The position numbers and the translations under genes were made by a program. Below are positions 34,845-45,433 of a stretch of 64,000 nucleotides of DNA, piece by piece. Positions within the stretch are counted from its first letter, which is position 1; each line of letters opens with the position of its first letter. The notes below the pieces were generated by a model. That model was not told the DNA's origin. It saw nothing but the letters and a program-made list of their open reading frames with translations, and made no database searches. Origin of the DNA: Mangrovivirga cuniculi (GTDB lineage Bacteria > Bacteroidota > Bacteroidia > Cytophagales > Cyclobacteriaceae); assembly GCF_005166025.1 (NCBI RefSeq), contig NZ_CP028923.1:2358001-2422000 (forward strand), given 5' to 3'.

Positions 34845-37800
34845 TCATTGATTAATTAAGAATTCCAGGTGATATCTACTTTTTACATAATTAGAAAAAG
34901 CATTCCAGGCATTAATCTCTATTTGCATGGCATCTTTAACATTCTGTAAAAAGGTAACATAGTTAATTGCTCCCTGCTTATAAGAAATTGAAGCACCTCT
35001 AATCTGTTCGTCAGCTAATTCAAGCGTTTCTGTTCTATAATATTCCCATGAATTTTTCCATTTAAGGTATTCATTTAGCCTGTTTTGATATTCAGTTTTT
35101 AGTTTTAACCTGGTAAGCTGAAGATTTTGCTCGGCTTTTAATTTTTCAATTTTAGCAGATTGTACTCTTCCACTATTATTGATAAAAAACAACGGTATTG
35201 TCAAGCCTATTTGGTATTGGTAAAAACCCGATTGATCATTGACCTCCTGAATACCATATTGCAAGTTTAATTCAGGTAAATATTCCGCGTTTGTCGTTTT
35301 GATCTTTTGTTCTGCTACAACATTTTCCTGTTGACTATATTTAATTATCGGATGTTCGTCAGAAAATCCTGTGGGAACCAGCGGATTTTTAATTTTTTCC
35401 GGAAAATCCTCACTAACTGTGAATACTGTATCACTAACCATCCAAAGATTGAATTTTGCCAGTGCGATTTTATAGTCATACATAATTTGATCTTTTTGAA
35501 TTTTTATTTGCCGGGTTTGATTTACTGCAGATAAATATTCAAGTCGGGAAGTAGCTTCGTTTTCAAACCTGATCTTGGCCGCTCTTTCAAAATCTGAAAA
35601 CACAGAGTCAAGACTTTTATATAAGTCAAGGCTTTTTTTTGCAGCAAAAAGATTTCCATATGCTGTTTTGACTTCACGTTCCAATTCTAAATAATCCAGT
35701 TCAAGAGCTGTAGAAGCTAGAGCAATCTGCTCATTTTGTAACTTAGATTTTGAAGGAACGCTAAAAATATCGATATTTTGAAGCTGGATACCCACCACTG
35801 TATAAACTCCCTGGTTTTCTCCAATTTCCTCTCCATTTGTAAATACTCGTGTATTTCCCAGGTCCCAGGCTGTTTTTTTAAGTGCCTCTTGATTTTGTAT
35901 TTCGAGAACTGATGATTTGATATCAGGGAATCGATTTTTTGCTCTTTCTACCGCTTCTTCAATAGATAAAGATTGAATTGTATCTTTTTCCTGCGCAGTT
36001 AGAGGAAATGCAGTTAAAGCAAATAAAATTATCAGGGTTGTAGATTTAGAAATCTTACTCTTTTTAATAGTACCAGTTTCAAGGAATCTGTATAAAACAG
36101 GTAATACCAATAAAGTTAGTAGTGTAGCTGAAATCATTCCACCAATTACTACCGTAGCAAGTGGCCTCTGTACTTCTGCCCCAGATGACTGGGATAAAGC
36201 CATAGGTAAAAAACCCAATATGTCAGTTAAAGCTGTCAGAAGAATTGGTCTTATCCTCCTTTTTGAACCGATTAAAATTCTTTTGTCCAGATTCATGTTT
36301 TTGTCTTCTTTTAAATCATTCCAGGAACTAATTAGCACGAGGCCGTTTAACACTGCTACTCCAAATAAAACGATAAATCCGATTCCGGCAGATATACTAA
36401 AAGGCATCCCCCTGAGAGCTAAAGCAAATACCCCACCGATGGCAGCCATCGGAATAGATAAATAGATCATTGCTGTCTGTTTTATTGAACCTAGAGCAAA
36501 ATAGATTAACAAAAAGATAAGCCCCAGCGCTATTGGTACAACTAGTCGAAGTCTTTTAGTCGCTCTTTCCAGGTTTTCAAAAGCTCCGCCATATCGAATA
36601 TAATACCCGGGAGGAAGATTAAGTTGTTGGTCGAGTTTTGTCCGTATTTCTTCCACTAAAGATTTTACATCCCGTCCCCGTACATTAATACCTACATACA
36701 CCCTGCGATTAGTATTATCTCTACTTATTTGCATTGGCCCGGGCTCATAACTGACATTAGCCACCTCTCGAAGTGGAATTTGGTAACTGTTTGGCAGGTT
36801 AATATAGAGGTTTTTTAAGTCTTCAATACTTTCCCGGTTTTCTTCACTAAGTCTGACAACGAGATCAAATCTTTTTTCGCCTTCAAAGATCACACCTGCC
36901 GTTATCCCTGCAAAAGCAGATTTAATCGTTTTATTGATGTCGTCAATATTTAAACCATATTGGGCTATTTTAGACCTGTTATAATTAACTGTCATTTGAG
37001 GCAATCCACTAGTTGCTTCAACACGCATATCACCAACACCCTGAATATTAGAAATTATCTGTCCCATTTCTTCTGCCTTAGAAGCCAATAAATCCAGATC
37101 TTCTCCAAACAATTTAACAGCAATGTCTTCCCTGACACCCGTAATTAATTCATTAAATCTCATTTCGATCGGCTGAGTAAATTCGTAATTGATACCTGGC
37201 ACGACACTGATCTTTTCTTTTATTTTATTTATTAATTCTTCTTTCGTTTCAGCAGACTCCCATTCGCTTTTAGGTTTTAAAATCACAAAACAATCTGCAA
37301 TATCCATTGGCATGGGGTCTGTCGCTACATCAGCCACACCAAACCGTGAGATAGCATGTTCAATTTCAGGGAAATTGTTTAGTAGAATCTTCTCGATTTG
37401 AGTAGAAGTCTTAACGGATTCATCTAATGAACTACCGGGTCTGAGAATAATGTGAAATGCAATATCACCTTCATCAAGTTGAGGGATAAATTCTCCTCCC
37501 ATTTTTGAAAATGTGATGATCGCGCTAATTAGTAGTGCTAATGAAATTCCAATTAATACAAATGAATATTTTATCGTTTTTTTAAGAGTAGATTCATAAA
37601 TATTCTCAATCCATTTAATTAATCGATCTCCATATGTTGTTTTTCTTTGATCCTTTATTCTCAGTACCAGCGCTGACATCATTGGGACATAGGTAAGACA
37701 AAGAATCATCACACCGATCATGGCAAACATGAAAGTAAGAGCCATTGGTTGAAACATTTTTCCTTCAACACCTTCGAGTGCCAGTATCGGAATGAAAACG

Positions 37801-39173
37801 ATCAAGATGATCAGCTGACCGAAGAATGCTGCATTCATCATTTTGCTCGAAGCTTTGTATGCTACTTCATCCCGCTCTTTCTGATTTAGATATTTGGTTT
37901 TTGATAATTTGTCGTGAAAAATAAAGACAGTTCCTTCAACAATTATCACTGCTCCATCCACGATAATACCAAAATCTATCGCTCCCAGACTCATCAGATT
38001 TGCCCAGACATCAAATACATTCATTAAAATGAAAGCAAAAAGGAGTGATAAAGGAATAGTTGAAGCCACTATTAAGCCACCTCGCCAGTTTCCGAGTAGA
38101 AAAACCAGGACAAAAATTACGATCAATGCTCCTTCAATCAGGTTACTGCTTACCGTAGAGGTGGTATTAGAAATTAATTCACTTCGATCAAGAAATGGTT
38201 CTATTGAAATACCTTCAGGAAGTGATTTTTCAATTTCAGCCATTCTCACTTTAACAGCTTCAATTACCTCATCAGAATTAGCCCCTTTAAGCATGAGTAT
38301 CATGCCACCTACCGCTTCTCCCTGGCCGTCTTTTGTTAGAACACCAAATCGGATTGCATTTCCAAATTTTACAGTGCTAATATCTCCAATTGTTATTGGG
38401 ATATTGTTTTTAGTGGTAACCGCTATATCCCTTATTTCATCAAGGCTTCTGATTAACCCTTCTCCGCGAATGAAATTAGCCATGTGGTTTTTCTCAATAT
38501 ATGCACCACCGGTATTTTGATTGTTTTTCTGTAATGCCTTATAGATGTCTGTAATGGTAAGTCCCATTGCGTTAAGATCATCCGGATTAATAGCTACTTC
38601 GTATTGCTTTATTTTACCTCCAAAACCATTTACCTCGACCACACCGGGTACCATGGCCATTTGTCTTTTTATAATCCAGTCTTGTATGGATCTTAATTCA
38701 GTAACAGAATATTCATTTACATAATCGGGGGCAATTTTCAGAGTATACTGATAAATCTCGCTCAAACCAGTTGAAATCGGTCCCATCTGAGGATCGCCAT
38801 AACCTTCCGGAATATTATTTTTTACAGCATTTAGCTTTTCTCCAACTAGCTGACGAGGGAGATAAGTACCCATTTCATCTTCAAACACTATTGTAACTAA
38901 TGACAATCCAAACCTGGAAACTGATCTGATTTCTTTTACCCCGGGGATATTAGCCATTTCGATTTCGACCGGATAGGTTATAAACTGCTCGATCTCTTCA
39001 GTACCAAGATTGGGTGAACGAGTAATAATCTGAACCTGGTTATTGGTAATATCAGGTACAGCATCAACAGGAACTTTAGTCATACTCCAAACACCGGCGA
39101 TTATCATTCCCAATGTCAATAAACCTATTATAAGTTTATTATTAATTGAGAATGAAATGATTTTATTGATCAT
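34845..39173 (-). CDS. czcA: CzcA-type heavy-metal RND pump fused to its outer-membrane factor
   Basis: Residues 1 to about 1035 are a complete HME-RND pump: 12 helices, two periplasmic loops, the proton-relay segment GAIDFGIIVDGAVIIVEG in helix 4, and VATDPMPMDIADCFVILKPKSEW as in CzcA. A second hydrophobic segment at about 1042-1062 (TTLIILFALTAFPLTAQ) looks like a signal peptide with a cleavage site. Residues from about 1065 to the end are a TolC/CzcC-like factor (LSIEEAVERAKNRFPDI, long helices). Such fusions are known in Bacteroidota; the second part must reach the outer membrane, presumably after cleavage. Likely metals are Zn, Co, Cd or Ni. Confidence 0.93.
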   Translation of the reverse strand: MINKIISFSINNKLIIGLLTLGMIIAGVWSMTKVPVDAVPDITNNQVQIITRSPNLGTEEIEQFITYPVEIEMANIPGVKEIRSVSRFGLSLVTIVFEDEMGTYLPRQLVGEKLNAVKNNIPEGYGDPQMGPISTGLSEIYQYTLKIAPDYVNEYSVTELRSIQDWIIKRQMAMVPGVVEVNGFGGKIKQYEVAINPDDLNAMGLTITDIYKALQKNNQNTGGAYIEKNHMANFIRGEGLIRSLDEIRDIAVTTKNNIPITIGDISTVKFGNAIRFGVLTKDGQGEAVGGMILMLKGANSDEVIEAVKVRMAEIEKSLPEGISIEPFLDRSELISNTTSTVSSNLIEGALIVIFVLVFLLGNWRGGLIVASTIPLSLLFAFILMNVFDVWANLMSLGAIDFGIIVDGAVIIVEGTVFIFHDKLSKTKYLNQKERDEVAYKASSKMMNAAFFGQLIILIVFIPILALEGVEGKMFQPMALTFMFAMIGVMILCLTYVPMMSALVLRIKDQRKTTYGDRLIKWIENIYESTLKKTIKYSFVLIGISLALLISAIITFSKMGGEFIPQLDEGDIAFHIILRPGSSLDESVKTSTQIEKILLNNFPEIEHAISRFGVADVATDPMPMDIADCFVILKPKSEWESAETKEELINKIKEKISVVPGINYEFTQPIEMRFNELITGVREDIAVKLFGEDLDLLASKAEEMGQIISNIQGVGDMRVEATSGLPQMTVNYNRSKIAQYGLNIDDINKTIKSAFAGITAGVIFEGEKRFDLVVRLSEENRESIEDLKNLYINLPNSYQIPLREVANVSYEPGPMQISRDNTNRRVYVGINVRGRDVKSLVEEIRTKLDQQLNLPPGYYIRYGGAFENLERATKRLRLVVPIALGLIFLLIYFALGSIKQTAMIYLSIPMAAIGGVFALALRGMPFSISAGIGFIVLFGVAVLNGLVLISSWNDLKEDKNMNLDKRILIGSKRRIRPILLTALTDILGFLPMALSQSSGAEVQRPLATVVIGGMISATLLTLLVLPVLYRFLETGTIKKSKISKSTTLIILFALTAFPLTAQEKDTIQSLSIEEAVERAKNRFPDIKSSVLEIQNQEALKKTAWDLGNTRVFTNGEEIGENQGVYTVVGIQLQNIDIFSVPSKSKLQNEQIALASTALELDYLELEREVKTAYGNLFAAKKSLDLYKSLDSVFSDFERAAKIRFENEATSRLEYLSAVNQTRQIKIQKDQIMYDYKIALAKFNLWMVSDTVFTVSEDFPEKIKNPLVPTGFSDEHPIIKYSQQENVVAEQKIKTTNAEYLPELNLQYGIQEVNDQSGFYQYQIGLTIPLFFINNSGRVQSAKIEKLKAEQNLQLTRLKLKTEYQNRLNEYLKWKNSWEYYRTETLELADEQIRGASISYKQGAINYVTFLQNVKDAMQIEINAWNAFSNYVKSRYHLEFLINQ

Positions 39174-39252
39174 ATTATCATTTCATTTACATTATTGACA
39201 AGGTTATAATCGTTAATTAACGATTAAATTAAATACTAATATAAAATGATTA

Positions 39253-39558
39253 TTATAACCTGGGTGGTTGTAGGGGTACTCCTTTAAAGTAATCGATAAT
39301 TGAAGAAATGTATAATGAATTTCCAACTGTATTAAAGCGTATTACCCCGGAATCGAAATTGTAGGTAGCAAAAACCAGATTTGTGTGACAGCAGTTGCAA
39401 ACACATAAAGGAGAGCAACTTTCATGATCATTTTCATGGTCATGATCATCCACATTTATAGCGATTTCATTATCCTGATGAGAATCATGTTGGTCGTCAC
39501 AAGGTATAAATGATATCGAGATAATTATCACAGTTAATATGTGTGCTATCACTTTCAC
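39253..39558 (-). CDS. Small His/Cys-rich DUF6660 protein, GTG start
   Basis: A 101-residue exported protein: hydrophobic leader (about 1-18), then a His/Asp-rich stretch (DDQHDSHQDN, DDHDHENDHE) and a Cys cluster (CSPLCVCNCCH), clearly a metal-binding composition, and a short C-terminal tail. It matches the DUF6660 type encoded ahead of czcA genes in Bacteroidota. The only usable start is GTG. A periplasmic metal buffer or sensor is inferred. A 79-bp gap separates it from the pump gene. Confidence 0.75.
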   Translation of the reverse strand: MKVIAHILTVIIISISFIPCDDQHDSHQDNEIAINVDDHDHENDHESCSPLCVCNCCHTNLVFATYNFDSGVIRFNTVGNSLYISSIIDYFKGVPLQPPRL

Positions 39559-39562
39559 ATAT

Positions 39563-39597
39563 CAAATGTACAAAAAAAATAATGCAACAATATTGCA
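39563..39597 (-). promoter_or_regulatory. Promoter and candidate operator of the metal-efflux operon
   Basis: On the minus strand TACATTTG (39563-39570) matches the Bacteroidota -7 consensus TAnnTTTG. The inverted repeat TGCAA-CAATA-TTGCA (39583-39597) covers the place of the -33 element, as expected for a repressor site. The -7 box is only 4 bp before the GTG codon, which would give an almost leaderless transcript. Confidence 0.45.
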
Positions 39598-39709
39598 AGA
39601 TCGAGTCACTTTTGTGAAATCCTTTAGGGCCATGTTACAGACATTATATAATTATTAATATGTGATTTACATCACCAAGTTTACTTATGTATTTTCCTAT
39701 CTTATCACT

Positions 39710-40390
39710 ATGAAAACATTAGGTTTGATCGGAGGTACATCCTGGTATTCTACCCTGGTTTATTACAGGGAGATCAACAAGAGGGTAGGAGATTTAATCG
39801 GAAGTCAGGGTAATCCCGAATTGATTTTATATAGTATTAATATTGAATTGATGAGGGAAATGGATAAAGAGAAAATTAAATCTAAATACCTTACTGTTTC
39901 AAAAAAATTACAGGATGCAGGCGCAGAAGCTATTATGATATGTGCAAACACTCCCCATCTGGTTTATGAATATGTACAGCCAAAAATTGATATACCTATT
40001 TTACATATTGGTGATGCTATTGGTCGCAATGCCATAAAAAGAGAATTGAAAACCTTAGGGCTTTTAGGTAATAAGCCAACGATGACCGGGGATTTTATTT
40101 CAGGTTATTTAAAAAGAAACTTTGATATCGATGTAATTCTTCCGCAAGATGGTTCGATCAATAAAAGTCATTATTTCGTATCAAAAGAATTAACTCAAGG
40201 CAAATTTACAAAGAATGCCGAAGAATTTTACCTTGAAAAAATCAAGGAATTTGAAAAAGCTAATGTTGATGGAGTGATATTGGGATGCACAGAATTACCA
40301 CTACTAATTAAGCACTCTTCAACTAATCTTCCATTATTAGCTACCACAGATCTACACATTGAAATGGCAGTCGAATTTATTTTAAGTTAA
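39710..40390 (+). CDS. Aspartate/glutamate racemase family protein
   Basis: Cofactor-independent racemase fold with two catalytic cysteines: Cys78 in IMICANTPH and Cys193 in ILGCTELPLL. LGLIGGTSWYST is the N-terminal signature. An upstream in-frame GTG exists, but the ATG chosen here gives the family N-terminus MKTLGLIGG. Aspartate racemase is the usual annotation; Bacteroidota need D-Glu for peptidoglycan and usually have a separate MurI, so this is more likely of the broad YgeA type. It is monocistronic. Confidence 0.9.
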   Translation: MKTLGLIGGTSWYSTLVYYREINKRVGDLIGSQGNPELILYSINIELMREMDKEKIKSKYLTVSKKLQDAGAEAIMICANTPHLVYEYVQPKIDIPILHIGDAIGRNAIKRELKTLGLLGNKPTMTGDFISGYLKRNFDIDVILPQDGSINKSHYFVSKELTQGKFTKNAEEFYLEKIKEFEKANVDGVILGCTELPLLIKHSSTNLPLLATTDLHIEMAVEFILS

Positions 40391-40599
40391 ATTTTAGGTA
40401 CAATAATTATTCTGCTTTAACGATTAAGTATGTTCGATACCGTTACTTTATTTTATTTTTTTTGTATATTAAAATAGCAATGCTGTTACGATATCATTTT
40501 TAGGTTTATTAATTGGATTGAGACGATACCTGAAAATGTGTCGATAAAATAAAGGGTTTTAATAAATATTGTTTTAATAGAATTATTGGCTTTTTACTA

Positions 40600-43500
40600 A
40601 TGAAATTTTCCAACCGTGGCTGGGTCATTTTATCAACTATGATCCTGATTACCCTGGCATTTATGTATTATTTTTTGATTTACACAGAAAATAAGGAGAA
40701 AGAGATTATCAAAGATAATTATCGAGTGTTGGTTCAGATAAGTGAAAATATTCATCAGCTTATTGATGGAGTTAAAAGACAAGCTGAAACAAAATTATAT
40801 TCAGAAAAGGTTAATGATATACTTCAGAATAAATCAGATACTTCTAAATTTTTAAGTTTTTATTTAGATTCTATCCGAATAAATTTTGATTCTTTACGTG
40901 TTTCATTTCATAAAGAAAAGTTAAGTATTAAGTATTTAAATAGGGCTTCTGATAAAAATAAATCTAATCGTGCGATACGGGTAAAAAAGACAGAATATGA
41001 TATTCTTAAATTGTCAAAAATGGAATCAAGTGATTCCCTGATAAAGTATAAGAATTCAATATCTATCACCACTGATTCGATCAAAAATAGAAATTCAAAA
41101 GAATTAAAAAATGATACTAATGCAAAAGCAGATAGTGAAAATAAAGAGGGTCAAATACCCGATATCAAATATGATCAGTTATTTGCCAATGACTTGATAC
41201 AACGAAAGGATGTATTCAATTTCATCGTAATATCTAAATTAAATAAAGTAGATAATAACAATAGCCTGGATATTATTTACACAAATCGCAAAGGAGTAAG
41301 TTTTATATCATTTGGTGATTCTTTGTTAAACCAAGGGTACCAAAAGGAAATATATAAGGTAGATCTCGGTGCCGCTCAGTATGTTACCTTTAATACTAAA
41401 ATAGAGCTTGAAGGAGGAGAAGTTTTATATCTAACAGGCTTTATAAGCCAGGAAAAAATGAGGGATATGAAAAGGAGTGTGTCTGTTTATTTTTTGACAT
41501 TTGCTATTATCATTACTGTCTTGATTCTTATCGGATTACCCCTGATCAAGTTAAAAGTGATGAGTACATTTGAAAGACTTTATAGAAGGGACGTAACTCT
41601 TACCGGGTTTTCATTAATATTTGGTCCGGCTTTATTTATTATTATGATCTTTTTTATTAATTCAAATTTTATTCATAATAAATATGAACAACGAGATGCT
41701 TTAAAAAGATTAAACTATAAACTTGAAGAAAATTTAAACGAAGAAATTAATAGTGCTATTATACAAGCAAAATCCATTGATAATAGAAGGGATGATCTAC
41801 TGGAAGAAAATAAATACAGGTATGATGCAGATTCACTTCTATTAGAATTTAATTATCAATATTTTAATGCGATTTTTTGGACTGACATAAGAGCTAATCT
41901 GCTTTATTTGGTTTCTTTTGAATCATATGAAAATATATATGTTCCAAATTTGATGCATAGGAAATATGTCCGGGGTCCATTAACCGATGAGGGTTATCTA
42001 TTTAAGTCAAATGGAAATAAAGCAACTTTAGAATCGATTAGGTCAGTTACGGATGGCAATTATGAGGTCGGACTTGGGATGAAAATAGAACCTAAAATAC
42101 TTAAAGAATCTAAAGATACCTTAAATATACTCACAACAGTATTTAATTCTGCAGCAGTAATGAATCCAGTGATTCCAGCAGGTTATGGATATGCAATATT
42201 TGATAAAAAAGGAAATACGATATTCCATTCTGATATCACCAAAAATTTGAATGAAAATTTCCTGATGGAAACAGATGGAAAATTATCGAGTTATACTTTG
42301 ATTCAGGAGGAATTTTTTACTGTGGTATCCTATTATAGGAATGATCATTATATTTACTTAAATCCGCTTAAAGGGTTTGAAGATTTATATTTAGTGACCT
42401 TTGTCAGTAGGGATTATATAAGTTCTCCTAATAGTATTGCACTTTCATCTACATTTGTAGTTTTATTATTTTACTTTATTACTTTAGCAATAATCTATTA
42501 CCTGGTTTATTATTATTTTAAAACGTCTAACAGGTTAAAGCAAAAAATATTTGCCTTCAATTGGCTCAGACCATACATGAGTGATCCGCTTTGGTTTGAA
42601 AAACGATATCTGTCGTTAATTTATTTGAATATAGTCTCCATTCTTTTCATGATAATATTTGCCCAATTTGTAAATGAAGGGGGATTTATTCTTATAAATA
42701 TCTTTTTCATCTCAATAATATGTATTATCACATACTTTTTTGTTCTGTCAGATAATATGCCTTATCAGAAAAAATTATATTCAGGGTTTTTAAAACATAA
42801 TACAAAAAAACTTATCGGAAAGTAATCTTAATTTTCTTAGTATTATTCCTCCTTATTAAAGTGTTGTATTACTTATCAGCAGAGATTAAGAATTTTGATG
42901 TTAAAGTGAAAGTTATGGATGCTGCTTTAACAATTATTTTTGTAACAATATTCTTTTTAATATTAAGAATAAGGAGTAAAAAGAAGCTGGTTAATAAGTT
43001 TAATTCTGGAAAATATGGTTTTAACCTCTATTTTTATTTTTTAGTATCCACGGTAGTATTAATTTCAGTATTACCAACCCTCCTCTTCTATTTTTCATAT
43101 AATAAAAAGAATACGAGATTTTTCAAAATGTAAATAATCAATATAGAAATGTTCAAATAGAAAATTGGAGTAGGCAAAAACAGGCTCAATTTACGCAAAT
43201 AGGAAATGATGAAATTGTTAGCTATTCAATAGATAATATTCATTCATTTATTGATGAAATGAAAATTAGTGGTTTATGGAACTACAGTGAAACTATTGAA
43301 ACACAACCACTCTTTACTGAAGCCTTACCATTTTTTACTCCAAAGTATAGTGATTTATTTAATGCCTTTTACAGAAAAATCAGAGTGGAATTTAATCAAT
43401 ATGCAGAGGTGAGTGGTGCTTATATTTCCAATGCTGGCTCTGTGGAGAAAACTGAAAAGAAAGATAATAAATGCAATCGTATTAGTGAATCTGCTTCTTA

Positions 43501-44890
43501 CAATAGCCTAACCCATTCCAAATGGGCTGATTATATTAAAGAGGTAAAAAAATATATTAACAGAAGCTATTTTAGTTTGGCAGCAGGTATATTAATTACC
43601 CTTTTAATACTTTATTATTTTATTAAATTCTCTACTTACAGGATATATGGTCTTGATTTTAAGAGTTATGCAGATAACCTGGTACCAAGACAACGACTAG
43701 GATATGTAGCTGAAAGATTAAAAATATTATTTAAGGAAAACTCAGGAAGTGCTAATTCATTTAATAATACAATGCTTATAGGAGTTAATGCCTCTCACAT
43801 ATTTGAAATAAGAAATAGTTTTAAGTCCTGGGAAGAAATTGAATTTTATTGTCTAGACTTTTTAGAATTACAAAACCTTAATATTGATTTTGAAACTGTT
43901 AAGCTTGATAATCCTACCTTATCACTATTCTTTAAGGAAAAAAATGAAAAAAGAATAAATGATCTTGTATCTATTCTTGATGAAAAATCAAGTGATCATG
44001 GTAAATGGGTAATGATATTCATTGAGCATTTTGAGTTTGGATATAATGATTTATTTTTTAATAAAATTAAATTAAGAATACTTAAAAGATTTGTAGACAA
44101 CCCCAATATTAGAGTTATAATTTCTTCAGAAATAAGTCCTGCTAAAATCTATGATTTTTATGAAGGATCAATCAGAAGGCTTGAGAAGTCAATTAAAAAA
44201 GGAGATGAAAAACTGCTCGAGAAAAGAAAAGAAATAGCCATTTATAAAATTGACTATAAGATGTGGCTTCATTTATTGGGAGGGTTTTACCGGTTGACCA
44301 TTCCTTTTGAATACAATAATAAGTTTCACTCTAATAATAAATTACTAAAAGAGGAATTAGATCATGGCAGGTACCTTTATAAAATAAATGAGGCATTTAA
44401 GAAAGGTCCCTTAGAAAAGGATATTCCTCCTGAGCATCAAATTTTATTGATTCAGGAGATTGCTTATTCTTATTACTTTTCTATTTGGAATTCACTGACC
44501 AAAGAAGAAAGATATACAGTATTTGATATTGCAAAAGACAAATTTGTTAATACGAATAATGTTGATGGAATCATAGATCTCTTACACAAAGGAGTGTTAG
44601 TTTATGACCATTCATTGAGATTAATGAATGAAAGCTTTACAAATTTTGTGCTTTCAAAGGTCGATTCTGATGAAGCATTAGCTCGTGAACTTGAACAACG
44701 AAAAGGAGGTAGTTGGAGCACAACCTCTTCAGTTTTGTTTTTAGTAGTAATTAGTTTAATAGTTTTTATCAGTTTTGGGGAAGTAAGCTTTCTAAATGAT
44801 ATAAATGCATTAATAGGATCAATAGCAGCGGTGTTTACCTTGATTTTAAGAATTGGTGGGATATTTACTTTTGGGAAATCCAGTGGGTAA
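40600..44890 (+). pseudogene. Very large multi-helix membrane protein with degenerate STAND-like module, two frameshifts
   Basis: Three frames (to 42825; about 42811-43133; about 43124-44890) join into one 1430-residue protein if one A is added at 42804-42810 and one T at 43119-43123; the joins give a continuous helix VILIFLVLFLLIKVLYYL and the segment RFFQNVNNQYRN. Order: TM1 (about 8-28), sensor-like region (30-290), TM2-3, second sensor-like region (360-605, Cache-like), TM4-9, a short outer loop, TM10, a cytoplasmic part (about 1015-1370), then two C-terminal helices. The cytoplasmic part has a Walker-B-like strand (WVMIFIEHFEF), RVIISSE and a winged-helix-like end, but no GKS/T P-loop. 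I know no named family; a signalling role is inferred. Confidence 0.7.
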
Positions 44891-44914
44891 AAACTGAATT
44901 CTTATCTTTGAGGC

Positions 44915-45394
44915 ATGAAAGCAGCGACTTTAGCCCAGATAAAAAAAGAATTGATTACTCGGGACCCACACGAATTATTTGAAATCTGTCTTCGGTTAGC
45001 CCGGTTTAAAAAAGACAATAAAGAACTCTTAACCTATTTACTCTTTGAAGCAGCTGATGAACAGGGGTATATCAATTTAATAAAAGAAACGATCGATGAT
45101 GAGATCTCTGAAATTAACCGGTCGCATATTTATTATGCTAAAAAGAGCTTAAGAAAGATTCAAAGAAATCTTAATAAATACATCAGGTACTCCGGGAATA
45201 AACAAACCGAAATAGAGATACTGATTTATTTTGCAAAATCAATTAAAGAATCCGGGTTAGATATCAGAAGTTATACAGCTTTATTCAATATGTACGAACG
45301 TTTATTGGTAAGAATCAATAAAGTAAAGAAAAAGCTTCATGAGGATCTACAGGCAGATTACCAGGTTGAGATTGACGAATTGGTAGGAATGTAA
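44915..45394 (+). CDS. Conserved hypothetical helical protein
   Basis: A 159-residue, highly charged, all-helical cytosolic protein (KKELITRDPHELFEICLRLARFKKDNKELLTYLLF, YYAKKSLRKIQRNLNKYIRYSGNKQTEIEILIYF). I recognise the type from other Bacteroidota but no function. It starts 24 bp after the large membrane gene and could be co-transcribed with it. A terminator overlaps its stop codon. Confidence 0.7.
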   Translation: MKAATLAQIKKELITRDPHELFEICLRLARFKKDNKELLTYLLFEAADEQGYINLIKETIDDEISEINRSHIYYAKKSLRKIQRNLNKYIRYSGNKQTEIEILIYFAKSIKESGLDIRSYTALFNMYERLLVRINKVKKKLHEDLQADYQVEIDELVGM

Positions 45395-45421
45395 AAGGCG
45401 CCGATTCCAGCACCTTTTTAA
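45393..45421. terminator. Terminator between convergent genes
   Basis: Stem AAAAGGCGC / GCACCTTTT with one mismatch, loop CGATTCCA, then T-rich sequence, between the helical hypothetical gene and yebC. Confidence 0.65.
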
Positions 45422-45433
45422 TTTTATTATTTG

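Noticed and set aside
38029-38520. Plus-strand open frame of 163 codons
   Set aside because: It lies fully antisense to the highly conserved czcA-like gene and has no recognisable domain; its composition is that of a complementary-frame shadow.
42804-43123. Three separate membrane proteins at 40600-44890
   Set aside because: The joins in the alternative frame produce continuous, sensible protein sequence, and the middle and last fragments lack credible starts, so one broken gene is the better reading.
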